Positions 1 to 11,691 of a stretch of 64,000 nucleotides of DNA are shown here, piece by piece (the stretch's first letter is position 1; every line of letters begins with the position of its first letter). The position numbers and the translations under genes are program-made. Source of the stretch: Melampsora larici-populina 98AG31 (lineage: Eukaryota; Basidiomycota; Pucciniomycetes; Pucciniales; Melampsoraceae); contig NW_006768767.1 in NCBI RefSeq assembly GCF_000204055.1, positions 1,094,168 to 1,158,167 on the forward strand. Reading direction: 5' to 3'. The notes under the pieces were generated by a model, which saw only the letters and a list, made by a program, of their open reading frames with translations, did not search any database and was not told where the DNA came from.

Positions 1-239
1 TCAAGTGGTTGAACCCCATTTTTACATCGTAATGCACATATTGATCTATGTGTCATGGTGTTCAGATTGAAGGAGACCAGGCTGAGCCACTCATTGCGCT
101 GAAAACACAAGTATCACATTTTGAGACAATGATAAAACAATACAATGATTACAGCTATAAGATACAAGTGGGGGCTGTGTGTGTCAGAAATAAGATACAA
201 GTTAGGGCCCTGAGTGTTAGCCAGATAATGAGAATGTGA

Positions 240-272
<33 letters not shown>

Positions 273-493
273 AAGTGCTTTTGATTTCACACACCGCACT
301 ATCTATCTTCGTAGGTTATTATGGTGTAACTACAGTACAACTTCCTCTGTTTTAGTCCTACCAAAGGGTGGACTACTAAGCCTCCACAATGGTCTCCTTG
401 TACAATTTTTTGTATCCAAATTAAACACACAAGAAAGCAGAATCATAAAAAGAGAAATGAAAATAGACTGAAATAAAGGAAAATTGGCATAGG
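1..493. other. Intergenic sequence with a T-tract
   Basis: No gene is supported here. A run of about 26 T lies at 240-265. It may be the poly(A) end of an older minus-strand retroelement copy, but nothing recognisable precedes it. The stretch next to 493 is the downstream flank of the LINE whose own poly(A) starts at 494. Confidence 0.4.
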
Positions 494-514
494 TTTTTTT
501 TTTTTTTTTGAATT

Positions 515-3500
515 TTAATCTAAGTATGTTTTCAGATGGATGAATCTGCCCGTGTCTTCTACAAACTGTGCCAGATATGGGAACACCGCTGTTGTGTCTA
601 ATAATTTTATGGCTGAGTTAATATCCACTTTAATTTTTTCTTCTTTAATTTTCAATCTGAATGCTTGACGTTGTTTGGTGAATTTCTTGCACTAAATGAG
701 AAAATGAGTTGTTGTTTCTTTGGCCCAGCATGTCTCGCATTTGTTGTTGTCTTCTGCCCCGATTCTATGTAAGAACTGTTTGAGAGGGCAATGGCCACAT
801 CTTAATTGAAAGATTGTCGCCGCTTGCCCTTTCTCCAGTTTATTGAGTGCGTCAGCTATGAATCTACCACAAGTTTTGAATTTTTTAATTGGAATCTCTC
901 CCCTTTTAAAGCTGATCTTCGTGTGTCTGAGTAGACTCCCAAGACTGACTGGCAATAGCACCATTTCTGAGTTTCCCTCTGCTACTTGTCGAGCCGCCTC
1001 ATCGGCTTTTTCGTTTAGTTGGATCCCTTCGTGGCCTGGGGTCCAATACAGCAATATTGTGTGCGGTGTAGAGATTCGTTTTGTCGCCTTTCGTAGCAGC
1101 TTCGCGAGATATTGTAGCGACTTGGGTTGGATTGGTTTTGCTAGTAGTTCCAGTGCCGCTTGAATGTCACTGAACAAAGCTACTGATTTGTACTCGTTTG
1201 GGTGATCTGCGAGTAACGTGCTATATTTGATGAAACCAAGGATTAGCGCCATTGCCTCCATCTCATAATTAGAAATTCCCTCAATAGGTCCATAGGCATG
1301 GCTCGCCACCCCCTCATCTGTTGCCGCCGCTGCTCCTGCTCCCACGTCTGGTATAAAAGACCCGTCTGTAAAAATTACACACGCTCCCTTCTCTTTTTCC
1401 GCCACAATCTGTTGAGGTATCATCTCCTTGACTTTGTCTCGTTTTTTGTTTAAGTTGATTATCTCCCATCGTGGCTCTCTCCACGGTGGATCAGGGAATG
1501 GGTGTATTGTTTCTAGAGTCAATTCCGGGATTAATAACATGTCAGTTTTCCTCAGTACCCGATGTATAGGACTCAAAAGATTACGAGGGCGTTTGAAGAG
1601 TTCAGCGTCGAGGACCCGTTTTGTTGGATGTGATTTCGGCGCTGTTAGGCGTTTGTACATGAAGTTGTGGTTGTATCTAATGGCCAAATCCTTGAAGGAG
1701 ATCATGTGAGCGTCATGGTCCATGTGATCCGTTGGGGAGCTTTTGAAGGCTCCAAGAGCCAGTCTGTTAGCTGCGTTTTGTAGGAGGTTGAAGATTTTCG
1801 TGACCTTCCCTTCCGTCTTCGTGGTGAACCAGACTATGCATCCAAAAAGGATCCGTGGTTTTAGAACTGCCACAATAAGATTTTTAGTCTCTTTGGGATC
1901 TGTACCCCAGTAGCATTTATTGATTTTACTCAGCTGTGCGATTGTCATTTTTCCTCTCTGATGCATTTTCCTGATGTGCGCTCCAAATCCCAGTTTTGGG
2001 TCGAGCCACAGTCCTAGCCATCGGAGTTTGGTTTTGGGTTCTAGAATTTGATTACCAAATAGAACATTTGGATTGTCGTGTCGCCGGTGCGTTAGGTGGA
2101 TTATTTGTGCTTTCTTCTGATCGAAGATTCCTCCATGTTTCTTCCCCCACTCCAACGCTCTATCTCCTTCTTCTTCTAGATCCATCACATTGAGATCTAT
2201 GTCTTTGTTTGCTACTAGGTGTGTGATATCATCAATGAACCCTAAAGATATTTTATCTGACTTGAAATCGACTTCCAGATTGATGAGAAGTGTTGAGTTA
2301 TAAATGATGTAAAGAATGACGGATAATGGTGACCCTTGTGGTAGCCCGTCCTTCACATTGAATTTCTCCGAGATGTAATCTTGTAAGCGTAGGTCTGTTG
2401 TCCGGTCATTTAGATATTCTTCCACCTGTCGTACAATGTATTCTGGACAATGCTTTTTTCTAAGTGTGTCAGCTAGCCTTCTCTTGTGGACTGATGGGTA
2501 AGCGGACTTTACGTCTAGGAATAATCCTGATACCATCTTTCCTTCCCTCCACTTGTGATGAACCCAAGATGTGAGAATGACGAAGGCATCGTCCGTGCTA
2601 CGTTGGCGTCGTCCTCCCATGTGTCCTTCCGCCAAAACATTGTGGGTCTCTGCCCAATATGTTATTCGCCTAGCAAGTATTGTCTCAAACACTTTTCCTA
2701 AGCAGCTTAGCAATGCTATAGGTCGATATGCTCCGGCCTCTGAGTAATCGTCTTTGTCGTGTTTCCTCAAGATTGCTGTGGTGGCTGTTCTCCAAGCTGT
2801 CGGGAAATAACCTAATGTCAGGCACGCATTGAATGCTTTTGTTAATGTTGGTACGAGTGGTAACTCAGCTAATTTTATCAATTCATTTGAGATTCCATCA
2901 CCTCCTGACGCTTTCCTCGACGGGAGTTTCCTGATCACCTCGGTTACTTCATGTTCTGATATCGGGGGATAGTTGCGGTTCAGATCGTCCTGGTTGAGTT
3001 CTGTGATATCAGAGGTGTCACATTCGTTGTTTACTACTGATGTTCCAGAGAATAATAACTTAGCTTGTTCATCTTTTCCTGTTGCTAGGGTCCTGTCCGT
3101 GCGATAGAGTGGTGCAACTGCATTCGTTCCCTGTGCTTGGGTGTATTTAAAAGCTTTGAAGGTCAATCCACTTTGTGTTTTAGCCAGAAAAGCGCGCCAG
3201 TGGTGTCGTTTGAGATTGTTAATGAAAAACTTTACGTAGTTATTCCATTCCCAGTAACACCTTGCTGCCTCATATGACCCGCTCAGTATCATCCACTTTC
3301 TAGCCCTGTTTCTTTCTCTAATTATTGGTCGTAACTTCTCTTCGTCCCACCACGCCTTGTGTCGGTGTTCAGTCGTTTTCACCGTTTTGCCCTGTTTGTA
3401 GAAAGACTGTGAGATTGAATCCGTAATCATTTTCACCGCCACATCAATCTCCATGTTGGATATCAGGTTCTGGGGAACTGGACTTAGCAGATTTTCCACA

Positions 3501-5055
3501 CTTTTGCAATACGCGGCCGTGTCGAGTTTATCCAACCTCGCCGTGTTATGCTCTCGTTTTGGGGGTTCTTCAGTCAGCATGATTGTTGTGGACATCATTT
3601 GGTGATCCGAGCCGTAATTGTTGCTAGTTGTGACACATGTTGTTAACCTTCTCGCCAATTCGAAGTTGATCCAAGTTAGGTCGATAGCACTGTAAACATC
3701 ATTCAACTTCCCCAATTTGGCAGAGGAAAATGATTAATAGTACAGTTTTTCATAAAAGAATCTAATACTGCACACCTGGGCCATTTCACCCACACTACAT
3801 ATGTGCAGCAAGCTAAGTCAATAGTTGTCTATCATGTACATACAGGTCTGCTCAGTTTTTTGCCCATCAGAATAAATAAATCACATGTTATACCACATGT
3901 AACTTTTTCGACTTTGAAATTTTTTTCCCAAAAATTCACTACATATAATTCTGTAGCTGCTCAGGCAATATTGTTGAAGCTATGTCTTAGTAACAGAAAG
4001 TGTGTTACATGCAGTTGAGTTGATGAGATCACACCAAAACATTGAGTCAGTGTATGTAGTCAATCTTTTGGAAGCTTTTTTCAATCTGAAAGAAGTTACA
4101 GCATGTATTACATATGAATAACTTGTCCTGATGAGCAGATAACTGAGCAGAACTGTATGTACATGATAACCACATATTCACTGAGCCTGCTACACATATG
4201 TAGTGTGGGTGTTATGGCTCAGGTGTGGAGTGATAGACCATTTTATGACAAATCATACTCCCAATCATTTTTCCCTGCCCACTTGGGGAACCCGAATAAT
4301 GTCTGCAGTGTAGTCGTTGGCTTTCCTCTGGCGCGTGGATAGAAAGTTGGGATATTTTTCTGTGAGTGGATCTTAAAGCCTGCACGGCCTTGTATTTTTA
4401 TTAGTTCCTTAGCTAATGGGTGTGTATGTTTGTACGTTACCGGGTTCCATAGCGGGTGGTGCAAGTTCGCATCCATCCCTATTATCGTTGGTGTTTGTCG
4501 GAGATTGTGGTTCCTGTGCCATGTTTCCAGAACTGGTAAGCCACTATTCTGAGTTGGGGGATTATATACAGATAAACAACGTAGTTTTGGAAGGCCTGCT
4601 TCTAAATTCGTGATTTCTACCGCCGTGATGAAAGGTGATCCGCTGGGTAGCATTTCAATGTTCCATGACGGGATTCGTTTGGAGACGTAAATACCGGTGC
4701 GTGTCTTTTTGTTATACGTTTGTGCTAAATAGCCGTAAGCTATGAAGTCGTGCCAGGCTGGGTGTGTTGGTATGCGTAGGGTGTGAGGGTTGACCCACGG
4801 TTCCTGCAATAGAAGTACATCAAATAGGTTGTCAGCTAGTAAGTTTTCTACAACTACCTGTCGATTAAAACAGTTGAGTTGCGCTACTCTGAGTTCGGTT
4901 TTTCCTAAAAGTACAATGGTGTCATCAGTTTCAAATTCAACTGGCGCTGAGTGAGTTGGTTCTTTTGAAGGATCAGTGGAATGAATAGAAAAGGGGATAG
5001 TAGAGGAAGAAGAGATAGGACCACGTGGATGTTGATTACGGTTGTATCTTAACAT
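515..5055 (-). pseudogene. LINE ORF2: endonuclease, reverse transcriptase, RNase H; disrupted
   Basis: ORF2 begins at the ATG at 5055-5053. The first part (5055 to about 4280) carries AP-endonuclease motifs QLNCFNRQ, LLQEPW and GMDANLHHPLW. A DNA element at 3721-4277 then breaks it. From about 3715 the frame resumes with the endonuclease tail (IDLTW, GSDHQMM). Reverse transcriptase motifs follow: FLDVKSAYPSVHKRRL, GLPQGSPLS, and the catalytic aspartates as FIDD where FADD is usual. RNase H is shown by FTDGSF, YEMEAMAL, FSDIQAAL and YWTPGHEGIQLNEKADEAA. A C-terminal Cys-rich segment (CGHC, CETCW) is cut by an in-frame TAG at 694-692. Reading on gives about 58 more codons to a TAA at 517-515, immediately before the poly(A). 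The protein would nick target DNA and reverse transcribe the element RNA, but this copy cannot make it whole. Confidence 0.85.
3721..4277. mobile_element. Non-autonomous hAT-like element inserted in the LINE
   Basis: The two ends are imperfect terminal inverted repeats of about 85 bp. Both begin CAGRGRAAAATGATT reading inward, and both contain CACCCACACTACATATGTG (3790-3808 and inverted at 4190-4208). The left flank is CCAATTTGG and the right flank CCACTTGG, which look like a slightly decayed 8-9 bp target duplication. The insertion separates two parts of the LINE endonuclease that would otherwise be continuous. There is no transposase inside. CAG-starting ends and an 8-bp duplication suggest the hAT superfamily, but the imperfect duplication leaves room for another family. 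Confidence 0.7.
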
Positions 5056-6395
5056 GATGTAATTGGTGAGGTTGATGGAAGACCTTTGGATCTAATTGGG
5101 CAGTTTGTGCTTGAGGCTGAATGGGCGTATTTTGATTTCATTTTGTCAATTTCGATGTCGGGGTTTGTTGATGCATCAGAGGCTACACATCGTACACAGT
5201 AAGGGCGCTCAGGTTTGGGAAGACGGCACTCTCTCGAGTCATGGTCTGCTCCACAATGTTTACAAACAATTTTGTTTTTGCATTGCAAGCTGATATGACC
5301 AGGTTCCTGACAACGAAAGCATTGTACATGATTCTTCTTGCAAACCCTGACCCTTAAACTGTACCCTTCAAAGTAAACTGAACCCCTGGTCATCAAATTC
5401 ATCAGTTCTTTGTCCAACAAGTTCACGAGAATTGATCCGGTACTCTGGCCTGTTTCATTGGGTTTGCTGAGCCATCGAATCGAATGGATCTTTTCAATTG
5501 GGATCGGGTTTTGTTCAGCCAGTGTTCTCTTGATGGAATCGGTTTCTGGGTAATTTTTGGTAGGTACGGAGTCGATAACTACAGGGAAAACTGCAGGCGT
5601 AGTAATCAAATCAGGATCAGCTAGTGTGGACCATTCAGTTCTGTGTTCCAGCAACCACTAGGCTTCAGCTCGCGTCGTCGTAAACAGTTTGATACAACCT
5701 GAAGGTAACACCGCGGCTCCTTTAACCTCTAGTTCGCGTCCTGCTATTTTCACTTTGAGTTGGGCTAGCGCGTGGTTCACACGTTTGATGATTTCCGTTG
5801 CTTTTACACCTTCAAATGGTTTGTGACCTTCGACGCTTCTGATGACTACTTGACTAGGTCGGAAGGCGTTGATGATCTTGTTCGAAGGTGGGGCTTGCGG
5901 TGGTTGGTTTGCTGTTACCTTCAACCCGTTAGTCGCACTCTTTGTCCAGGGCATCGGTTTAGCCGGCAATCCGTTTGAGACCGTTGGTTGCGCTTGCTGG
6001 GGTGTCTGTGACCCGATTATCGTCTTGATTTGTCGTTCCAAGTGATCGATACGCTGAGCTGCTTCCGTTGACGCCTTCAATTGAGCTTCCATCGCGTTCA
6101 TTCGGAGCGTGGTTTCTTTCATCGATAACAGGAGAGCCGACATGATAGGGACTAGGTTGGCCGGTACGATTACGTCTCCGTTTTCTTGCTTGTCCGTGAG
6201 TAAGGTTTCCCACAACTGGTTCACGTCCATGCTGGCCATTCGTTGAGTTGGTCTTTTGGGAGCAGTTTCGGTCGTTTCAGTGTCCATGTCGAATTCAGCC
6301 TGCATCGCGTTATTACACGCGTCCAACGCGTTTGAATGCGTCGAAGTCGGATGGGATCTTTTTGGTCGGGCAAGAGGAGGTGGATCGGGTGGCAT
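5049..6395 (-). pseudogene. LINE ORF1 (gag-like RNA-binding protein), nonsense-mutated
   Basis: The ORF starts at the ATG at 6395-6393 and runs in one frame to a TAA at 5051-5049. It is interrupted by a single in-frame TAG at 5660-5658. Before the stop is a proline-rich N-terminus and a short helical region. After it comes a basic region and CCHC knuckles (CFRCQEPGHISLQC followed by CKHCGADHDSREC), as in Tad1-type ORF1 proteins that bind the element RNA. The residues on both sides of the TAG (RAEA, then WLLEHRTEW) read as one continuous block, so the stop is most simply a point mutation of a sense codon. The last seven bases overlap the ORF2 start (ATGTTAA), an arrangement compatible with termination-reinitiation. 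Confidence 0.75.
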
Positions 6396-6592
6396 AGAGG
6401 AGTTCTGAGAGCTAAAGAGAGGTGTTAAAGTTGTTTTAGGAAGGGTGATGATGGGTTGATGATGATTTGGACGAATAGAAGAGACGCGATTGCGCAGTCA
6501 CTGCGCAAAAGTTAGATGTAGTGGTACGAAGTCAGAATTCCCCTGATCTTGAGAATGTGAATGTCAAGCTGAAGCTATAGACTACAAGGAAT

Positions 6593-8614
6593 AAAAAAAA
6601 TTGGGGGCAAGAGGACAAAGATAATTATTTAGAAACACATTCTAGCTCGCGTTGAACTTGTAGATCAGAACATCATAAAAGTTTGCATTTGATTCCTTCT
6701 GGTAAAGCTTGGATTGAAATGAGTTTGAAGATCGATTTGAAATGAATCGTTTGATCTCAACTGATTGAAGTATTTAATTATTAGATCCAAGACATGATAA
6801 TATCAATGGTTATGATTTTGTTTGATGACAATGTTTTAATCTGATTTTGGCTTGAGCTGTTGTAAGTCTATGAGTCAGCTTCTCTCAAATGATATATTTT
6901 ATAGGTGTACCAAAGAAACAAGGTGGGGTTTGTTCTGTTTAATGTATATGCTAATGTTAATGCATGTTCTAATGCTATATCTTGATGATGGAAACCTGAA
7001 TGTGGTAAATAAGTTAAATATTGAGTTGTTTTTAAGATTGCTCAAGGTCTTGGAAATGGAGATGGATCGAATTTGATATGAAGTAAGAGTGTTGACCATG
7101 GGGTAGAGTTTGCAAAAAGTGGTTCAAGTATTTGCGAAAGCGATTTATTGACCTATAGTTTGGACAAACAAAGAGAGAGAAACTCTGACAGAGCACAAAG
7201 AGTGAAGTGGAGAAATGATCAGGAATCCAAAACAGTGAGAATAGGTGGAGAAAAAGATGAAAATTGGATGACGATTACCAAAATACGTGTGAACCAATAC
7301 CAGAGAAGTGGTTAATCCGAACGACTGACCAACTGTTCAATGGCTAATTAAAGTCAGTTATGAAGAGAATGATGATAATTGTAAAAATTGACTTGAAGTT
7401 TTAAGTGATTTGATTCAACATGAATTGGAAAGTCGTTCAATTTAATAAAAACTTGAGCCGGGTCCGTTACCACTTTTGCTGGATTGATGTTGTTAAGTGA
7501 GTTTTTGATTGATGGATTGATAGGATGTGGTGGTGAAACAATTAGTGTTGAGTGAGTGATTGGTTCCAAATTGAAAACGGTGAGGACATCAAACTTGATA
7601 TAAGAGACCAGATTGTCTGAGGATGATTTGCTGTTTTAGATGACCAAGGGTGAACAAGTGTTGGACAAATTTTGGACTGTTAAGCTTTCACTTAACTCAG
7701 TCCAAGCCTTGAGGTACTTAAAGTTAACTCTGAGCTATTGTTTTAGCTCCACTGTAGAACCACTTCTCATCCGCTCATAAATGAACCAGCGGGGAGGTTG
7801 ACTAGCACCATGGTTGTGCAATGGTTTGGATGGAATACCGTTGATCAACCGCAGACCAGGTGGTTGATCAACTGTGTTTTATCAAACCATTGCAAAACCA
7901 GGGCCCGGGTAGTGGGCCCACCAAGTATGAACCGGATCTCACCGGTTCAACTTCAAACGCCGTACCGCCGGTTGGTCAACAAAAAATGACCTGGTGGTGT
8001 AATAAGCTTTAAAAACTGCCACGACGGTTATTATCCGTCGAACTCTGTAACGAGATTAAGCAGTACGCTGTCTCCTTCTAGTTATCCTCGGCTCCCAAAT
8101 CGAGTGAGTTTTGTGGCTCGGCATCGATTTTCCAGAAATTATCCGCTCGGTCCGAGACTTGACGCTTGTCGGGACTAGCAACTAGACATTCGTGTTGATT
8201 GATTTACCAAGTCAGAAAAGCCTGCCACACATTCCCCGCCAAATTGCTCGAGTTGTGCGGGCAAAGTTGATCAAGCTTTTGTAAAATGACTGTGCATCCC
8301 ACAGGTGAGCATTGGCCAGTTGATGCAGATCTGAGTCGATAAGCCACCAGAGATAATCAGAGTGAATCCTCCAGAGTGGTTATCTAGACTGTCAATTAAC
8401 CGATAAAACAAAGGAAGACCGTCTGGAAATAGAGTGATCGATAAACAGGCTATCACCGGGTGTAAGGATAACCGGTGGTTTGAGTAAACCAACTGAGACT
8501 ACAAATAGGGTCAAAGTTTTGGTCTTCAAGTTTATAATTTAAAGCTTTACTTCACTATAGTCTTCGTCACCACCGTCAATAACTCGCATTTGTATAACAC
8601 TCAAAGCTTTAATC
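6593..8614. other. Intergenic, AT-rich; no gene supported
   Basis: Between the LINE and the CipC-like gene I see only short open frames without codon structure or splice logic. The region from about 7790 to 7912 folds into a palindrome (listed separately). Sequence near 8236-8300 is distantly repeated near 12475-12540, so part of the gap is old repeat. Confidence 0.4.
7808..7912. repeat. Nested palindrome (foldback, about 105 bp)
   Basis: The outer arms TGGTTGTGCAATGGTTTG (7810-7827) and CAAACCATTGCAAAACCA (about 7883-7900) are inverted, with one mismatch. Inside them TTGATCAACC and GGTTGATCAA form a second inverted pair. The whole segment could fold as one long hairpin. It may be a small MITE, but no clear target duplication is visible. 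Confidence 0.5.
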
Positions 8615-9497
8615 ATGGGTTTGTTCCAGTTGGAATCTGTTTTCTCATCGTTAAAAGAAGTATACATTTGCTAGAGTTAATAGGCTGTTCAACTCATCTT
8701 TTATAGGTTTCTTTGATCATAAATCTGAAGAGTCTCAAAAGGTCAGTTACCTAATCTTATTCCGAAATTCAATTCTTTCGAGCATACGTTTCAAGCTGAG
8801 GATAAATCATTTTGAACTTGATAGTGGCAAGAGTTTAATGAGATTCAAGAAGGTGGCTATGAACCTGAGCGTCACAAAGCCAAGTGAGTTTCTCTTATCT
8901 CTCCCTCATCTTGAATTTTCTCTCATGATTGATATGTTCGATTTGTGATTTGAAGAATCTCGCACGAGCTCATAAGTGGCGCTGCTGCCTTCGAGGCCGC
9001 CAAAGCCTGGGAAGATCACAAGTAGGACATCTTTTTTGTCATCAATGCTCGATATGATCAACTGACCATCAATCCCGATTTAATGCACTCATCATCACAG
9101 GAAGAAAAATGGTGAACCTGAAAACCATGCCAGGGTGAAATGCTTTCAATTCAATATCTTCAATCAAGACCTTGATCAATACTGACGAGTCAAAAAAATA
9201 GGCTAAGGAGATTGCTGCCGGTTTCGCTGGGTGGATATTTTATAAACTTTTTCATATGGGTTCAAGTGGCTGAATATATTTTTGTTCTTTGATTTTACAT
9301 TCAGAGCGTTTGTTGATCGTATGGTTGAGACCCATGGGCTAGATTTCATCGATCAAGAAAAAACCAAACGAGATGCTCGTAAGAGGGTTGAGGTCAGCTG
9401 CACTTATAATTTCTACTGATCTCTTGATGCAAGCACTGATTCAGATTGCAATGTCGATCTTCGAATCTAGGAAGCAATTGATGAGAATGGTTATTGA
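8615..9497 (+). CDS. CipC-like protein (DUF3759), 113 residues, eight exons
   Basis: Exons are 8615-8618, 8707-8741, 8825-8883, 8956-9021, 9101-9134, 9202-9230, 9305-9392 and 9471-9497. All introns are GT-AG, and joining them gives 342 bases in frame. The product begins MGFFDHKSEE, contains SHELISGAAAFEAAKAWEDH, and ends in the FAGAFVDRMVETHGLDFID block. These are the hallmarks of the fungal CipC family, first named for a concanamycin-induced protein in Aspergillus. The family is small, soluble and often stress- or infection-induced; its biochemical role is not known to me. The length matches the family. The first exon is only four bases (ATGG), so the gene is easily missed by ORF scanning. 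The match is strong through the whole length; the function is open. Confidence 0.88.
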
Positions 9498-10722
9498 TAA
9501 CGCTAGGCTCTCATTCTTCTCTTATCAACCAAGGCTAAGAGTATAATCATGTAGAAGAACATGATAAACTATGCATTGCCATATCTTGAGAGCAATTTTG
9601 TCTTCTTGAGATACGTTTCTGGTTTAGTAAACATGATCAGTTGCTCATGATGTCGATCAAAAGAGAGTTGTACAAAGATTCGTCTTTTTCTGCGGCAAAA
9701 TGTAGTGAAAGGAATGATGTCACGTTCGCAGCCAATTAGAGTCTCGGCGACACCTGATCTTCCTCAATGGATCATCACCTTATCGTAAAAACAGTTATGT
9801 AGATAAGATGTGCTTGCATTCTATATTGTGAACGCACGGAGAACCAAGCGCAGCACAATCTCAGGTGATGCTGACAGTGATAGTCGCTATACGCTGTTTT
9901 GTATGTAAGGGGTACATGGAAACAAAGGTCGGAGGGGGCGCGAAAGCTCAAGGAAGCCTTCTCGGCCGAGCCGTCCACCGATTTAGTTGAAAGTCCCTAT
10001 GAGGAATTCGACTGTGATGCGCCAGGTAGAATTATTGAAGTGTTTCATCGCGATAATCCTCTGTACCCAAGTATGTGTCATCAGGTCACTGATATAGACT
10101 GATATGGTATCATATTGTATATAGATTTGACCACATGCGTACATGCGCCCACAATACTATCCCTGATAAGCATACAAATCGGGATTACCAGTGGGAAAGA
10201 GTAACGGACAGGTGATAATCTAACCGTGTACAGCCTAGAACAGGATTTCAGTGCCTCCCACGGCTACGGCTGCATGATACTATACCGAGCACGACGTGTT
10301 TGAGCGGATGCGCGCCACCATGAACTCCCGTCTGGGAGTTGCAGCGGCCGTTCGAGACAATGATCATATTCAGTCCCATTGATAAGCCAGAATGCAAGGT
10401 TTATTGGTCAAGAACAATTGGTTTCACCTCGCCATCTCGTTGAAGTTTGTCGTGCTATCGGCCATTGCACCGGCAAATGAACACACATGAGGGGGAGATA
10501 ACAATTCCTAACGCGCAGACACAAGATCGCGGTCAACACAGGCGCATATAAAAGCACCTCTTACCATTCCCATCCTCATGCTGCGTTGTGAAGATTCCTT
10601 ACCCCTCTTACCCTACAATCTAGCTTTACTATTTGGCTCGAATTGAGGTTTTTCCGAATCTTTCATATCTAACAAACTATCATTATTATTACTCGCTCAT
10701 CAAACCTTTGCGTTTCAGAGTT
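9498..10722. other. Intergenic; one possible orphan exon
   Basis: The stretch 9902-10073 (+) reads as a plausible peptide (GTWKQRSEGARKLKEAFSAE at its start) ending at a good donor site GTATGT at 10072. I could not join it to other exons, so it is not called as a gene. The rest looks non-coding, and from about 10540 it holds the promoter of the next gene. Confidence 0.3.
10547..10553 (+). promoter_or_regulatory. TATA box of the secreted-protein gene at 10723
   Basis: TATAAAA within GCGCATATAAAAGCACC lies 176 bases before the ATG. It is followed by a pyrimidine-rich stretch (ACCCCTCTTACCC) where transcription probably starts. This is a clear match to a fungal TATA promoter. Confidence 0.6.
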
Positions 10723-11691
10723 ATGCATTCATATAAATACCTCGCGATGATATTCCTTTGTGGTGCTCTACGGGGAACGATCAGCCGGCCACTCACCGAG
10801 CTGCTTGAACACTCGGAGCCATATCTCCATAAAGGAGCCTCTTCCCACACTTTGTCCGCTTCACTAGTAACTGAACCTAAGTGGTTAAGGGAACAGGCTA
10901 TGAGGTCGACTTATCCAACCAATCGTCAGTGATTCTCCCTTTTCATAGAATGCATCCTCGCACTTGGTCATAGATAGTCCACTATACTATGAGGCCTTAA
11001 AACTCACGCCTCTTGCTTACATTTATTAAAAGAAAAAGCCGGTTCGAAAGGGTTGGTAACAAAGCAAACAGAGGTCAGAGATGCTGGAGAGTCAAGTATG
11101 TCGTATCACATGTCCTTCAGTTATTATTCTTATTATCCTTATCTCTGACATCACCTGAACTTGCTATTAACAACTTAGATTTTCGTTCCAATTCAAACAA
11201 TGTGTTACCCAAACACGGTGGGGTGTTTGAAATTGAATCAGGGGAACATTTCGCTCGTTTGTAACACATTCTTTTCCTCCATCGACTCACAGTCAGTATA
11301 GCCCCACTGACGTATCAAATTTCAATTCTCAAACTCAGCCGCTTGGCATGATGTTGAAAACGAACCATATTCAGATGAAGGCACTGATCAGTATAAATCT
11401 TATCAAAGCCGCGCCCACGCCAGCAATAGCCCTCCAACTTCCCCGAGATCCTATTTCTTGTCGCTTGGATCTTCCTATGTAAGCAAGGATAAATTACTTA
11501 CTCAAAACTTGGTTCAAACTTCTGACTTTCTCCTCCTGTCTTATCATTGCGAATCCATCCAGAAAGCGCGGGATGCCCTAAATGCGCGCGAAGCAAGTGT
11601 CTCGGAAGACTCCGGCAAGCTTGATCACAAAGGCGCTATCAGAATTAATCCAAGAGGTGACTCAAAATTCTTGAACACAGTTTGGGCTTGA
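10723..11691 (+). CDS. Predicted secreted protein, about 191 residues, unknown family
   Basis: Proposed exons are 10723-10928, 11033-11055, 11179-11256, 11339-11478 and 11563-11691; the joined length is 576 bases in frame. The N-terminus MHSYKYLAMIFLCGALRGTIS has the basic-hydrophobic shape of a signal peptide. The mature part is hydrophilic and serine-rich, with no domain I recognise and few cysteines. The C-terminal exon contains KARDALNAREASVSEDSGK and ends at TGA 11689-11691. The second intron has two workable donors (11056 or at 11072), and the last intron is a multiple of three, so it could be retained. A TATA box sits upstream. Such short, signal-bearing, lineage-specific proteins are typical effector candidates in rusts; that role is inference only. 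Confidence 0.55.

Larger units (their letters stand above)
494..6592 (-). mobile_element. Tad1/I-like LINE (non-LTR retrotransposon), decayed
   Basis: Read on the minus strand this is a near full-length two-ORF LINE. It has a 5' UTR (about 6592-6396), an ORF1 with a CCHC zinc knuckle, an ORF2 with AP endonuclease, reverse transcriptase, RNase H and a C-terminal Cys/His segment, then a 16-base poly(A) (T-run 494-509) directly after the ORF2 end. RNase H after RT and a zinc-knuckle ORF1 are typical of the Tad1 and I groups known in fungi. The copy is dead: ORF1 has an in-frame TAG at 5658-5660, ORF2 has one at 692-694, and a 557-bp DNA element splits the endonuclease. AAAATTGG occurs just outside both ends (near 480 and 6597) and could be part of a target-site duplication, but this is weak. 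The 5' boundary is approximate. Confidence 0.85.

Noticed and set aside
843..1163. Plus-strand open frames inside the LINE
   Set aside because: They are antisense shadows of the RT/RNase H coding strand; the minus strand carries all conserved motifs.
4157..4342. Plus-strand frame crossing the right end of the nested element
   Set aside because: It is half transposon end and half antisense endonuclease, with no coding features.
7354..7569. Small minus-strand frame in the 6.6-8.6 kb gap
   Set aside because: No start context, splice sites or similarity that I recognise; composition is that of the flanking AT-rich DNA.
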